Origin: CAVVIO01 sp963748095 | Lineage (GTDB): Bacteria; Bacteroidota; Bacteroidia; Bacteroidales; UBA10428 | Direction of reading: 5' to 3' | DNA length: 7,214 nt | NCBI GenBank assembly: GCA_963748095.1 | Contig: CAVVIO010000083.1 | Coordinates: forward strand, 1 to 7,214 | Shown: positions 6,239 to 7,214 of the stretch, in pieces | Layout: each line of letters opens with the position of its first letter | Position numbering within the stretch: position 1 is the stretch's first letter | Translations under genes and position numbers: made by a program | Notes under the pieces: generated by a model | The model's input: the letters and a program-made list of their open reading frames with translations, nothing else | What the model was told of the DNA's origin: nothing | Database searches by the model: none

Positions 6239-6269
6239 TTTGTGTATAATCTAAATAGTATTAATTTTA
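6239..6269 (+). promoter_or_regulatory. Bacteroidota-type promoter of metK
   Basis: TTTG at 6239-6242 and TAATTTTA at 6262-6269 are separated by 19 bp, the preferred spacing for the TTTG / TAnnTTTG promoter class; only the final G of the -7 element differs. Transcription would start near 6276, leaving a leader of about 25 nt, too short for a SAM riboswitch. A small inverted repeat, ACAAA (6230-6234) and TTTGT (6239-6243), overlaps the -33 element. Confidence 0.6.
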
Positions 6270-6300
6270 CGCATTTTTAAATAATATAAAACATTACAAC

Positions 6301-7214
6301 ATGGGATATTTATTTACATCCGAATCCGTTTCGGAAGGACACCCCGATAAAGTGGCTGATCAGATATCTGATGCTTTACTGGATGAATTTTTAAAACAGG
6401 ACCCTGATTCGAAAGTTGCCTGTGAAACACTTGTAACAACCGGACTTGTTGTGCTGAGTGGCGAAGTAAAAACCAAAGCATATGTCGATGTTCAAAAAGT
6501 AGCGCGTGACGTTATCAAAGACATAGGTTATGTAAATTCAGATTATATGTTCGAAGGGGATTCATGTGGCGTAATATCTGCCATACACGAACAATCAGCT
6601 GATATTAACCGGGGAGTGGAAAGAACCACCGAAGATGAACAGGGTGCCGGTGACCAGGGGATGATGTTTGGATATGCTTGCCGTGAGACAGATAATTATA
6701 TGCCGCTGGCTCTTGAATTAGCTCATTTATTACTGAAAGAATTGTCGGCAATCCGAAGAGAAGGTAAACATATGACCTATCTCCGGCCCGATGCTAAATC
6801 ACAGGTAACCATTGAATACGATGATAATAATCAACCGGAACGTATTCATACTATTGTTGTTTCCACCCAACATGATGAGTTTGACAACGACGAAGCTATG
6901 CAGAAGGCGATTAAGACGGATGTTAAAAATATTCTTATTCCACGGGTGAAAGTAAAACTTCCGGAACGGGTACAGCAATTATTTAAAGATGAATATATTC
7001 TTCATGTTAATCCAACCGGTAAATTTGTAATTGGTGGGCCACATGGTGACACGGGACTTACCGGACGGAAAATTATTGTAGACACTTATGGTGGTAAAGG
7101 AGCCCACGGAGGTGGTGCTTTTTCAGGGAAAGATTCTTCAAAAGTTGACCGTTCTGCTGCTTATGCTGCCCGTCATATTGCTAAAAACATGGTAGCAGCA
7201 GGTCTTGCTGATGA
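6301..7214 (+). CDS. metK: S-adenosylmethionine synthetase, 3' end beyond the window
   Basis: MetK makes S-adenosylmethionine from methionine and ATP, releasing phosphate and pyrophosphate, and is the cell's main source of methyl donor. The frame is open from ATG 6301 to the window edge: 304 complete codons, roughly three quarters of a typical protein. Visible signatures are GHPDK (13-17), with the catalytic His14 and Asp16; Glu42, at the position of the K+-binding residue of E. coli MetK; GAGDQG (115-120); DAKSQVT (164-170); GDTGLTGRKIIVDTYGG (249-265); and GGGAFSGKD (270-278). The stretch between TQH (189-191) and NPTG (237-240) is about ten residues longer than in E. coli; from memory this is common in Bacteroidota. 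The gene is 114 bp after the gldA-like gene and has its own promoter, so co-transcription is not required. No stop or frameshift interrupts the visible part. Confidence 0.98.
   Translation, partial: MGYLFTSESVSEGHPDKVADQISDALLDEFLKQDPDSKVACETLVTTGLVVLSGEVKTKAYVDVQKVARDVIKDIGYVNSDYMFEGDSCGVISAIHEQSADINRGVERTTEDEQGAGDQGMMFGYACRETDNYMPLALELAHLLLKELSAIRREGKHMTYLRPDAKSQVTIEYDDNNQPERIHTIVVSTQHDEFDNDEAMQKAIKTDVKNILIPRVKVKLPERVQQLFKDEYILHVNPTGKFVIGGPHGDTGLTGRKIIVDTYGGKGAHGGGAFSGKDSSKVDRSAAYAARHIAKNMVAAGLAD

Noticed and set aside
6270..6300. SAM riboswitch before metK
   Set aside because: The predicted leader is only about 25 nt and the 114-bp gap shows no SAM-type helices.
1..7214. CRISPR, transposon, prophage or toxin-antitoxin system
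   Set aside because: No spaced repeat array, transposase, integrase, terminal inverted repeats or paired small genes are visible; all sizeable genes are housekeeping or envelope genes.

Overview
The window reads as an ordinary chromosomal stretch of an AT-rich member of the Bacteroidota. Three things point there: a GldA-type ABC ATPase, promoters that fit the Bacteroidota pattern (TTG or TTTG at about -33, TAnnTTTG at about -7) rather than the E. coli pattern, and the gene order asnS-rpoN. I cannot place it below phylum level.

Layout. Positions 1-4786 are all minus-strand genes. Read in the direction of transcription they are: a secreted or periplasmic TPR-repeat protein (4786-3797) ending in a strong intrinsic terminator; mscL, the large mechanosensitive channel (3713-3276); asnS, asparaginyl-tRNA synthetase (3122-1725), with its own promoter; rpoN, sigma-54 (1626-166); and the first 44 codons of an integral membrane protein (133-1) cut off by the window edge. 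asnS, rpoN and the membrane protein probably form one transcription unit, with a weak hairpin between asnS and rpoN. A 488-bp AT-rich divergent intergenic region (4787-5274) follows. On the plus strand come a gldA-like ABC transporter ATPase (5275-6186) and metK, S-adenosylmethionine synthetase (6301 to beyond the window end), which has a well-spaced promoter of its own.

The genes do not form a single pathway. They cover translation (asnS), methyl-donor supply (metK), alternative transcription initiation (rpoN), osmotic protection (mscL), an envelope TPR protein and an ABC ATPase. I found no mobile element, CRISPR array, toxin-antitoxin pair, RNA gene or defence cassette. I saw no convincing new biological system. 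The parts most worth a second look are non-coding: the 488-bp divergent region and the two hairpin-forming sequences between mscL and asnS.
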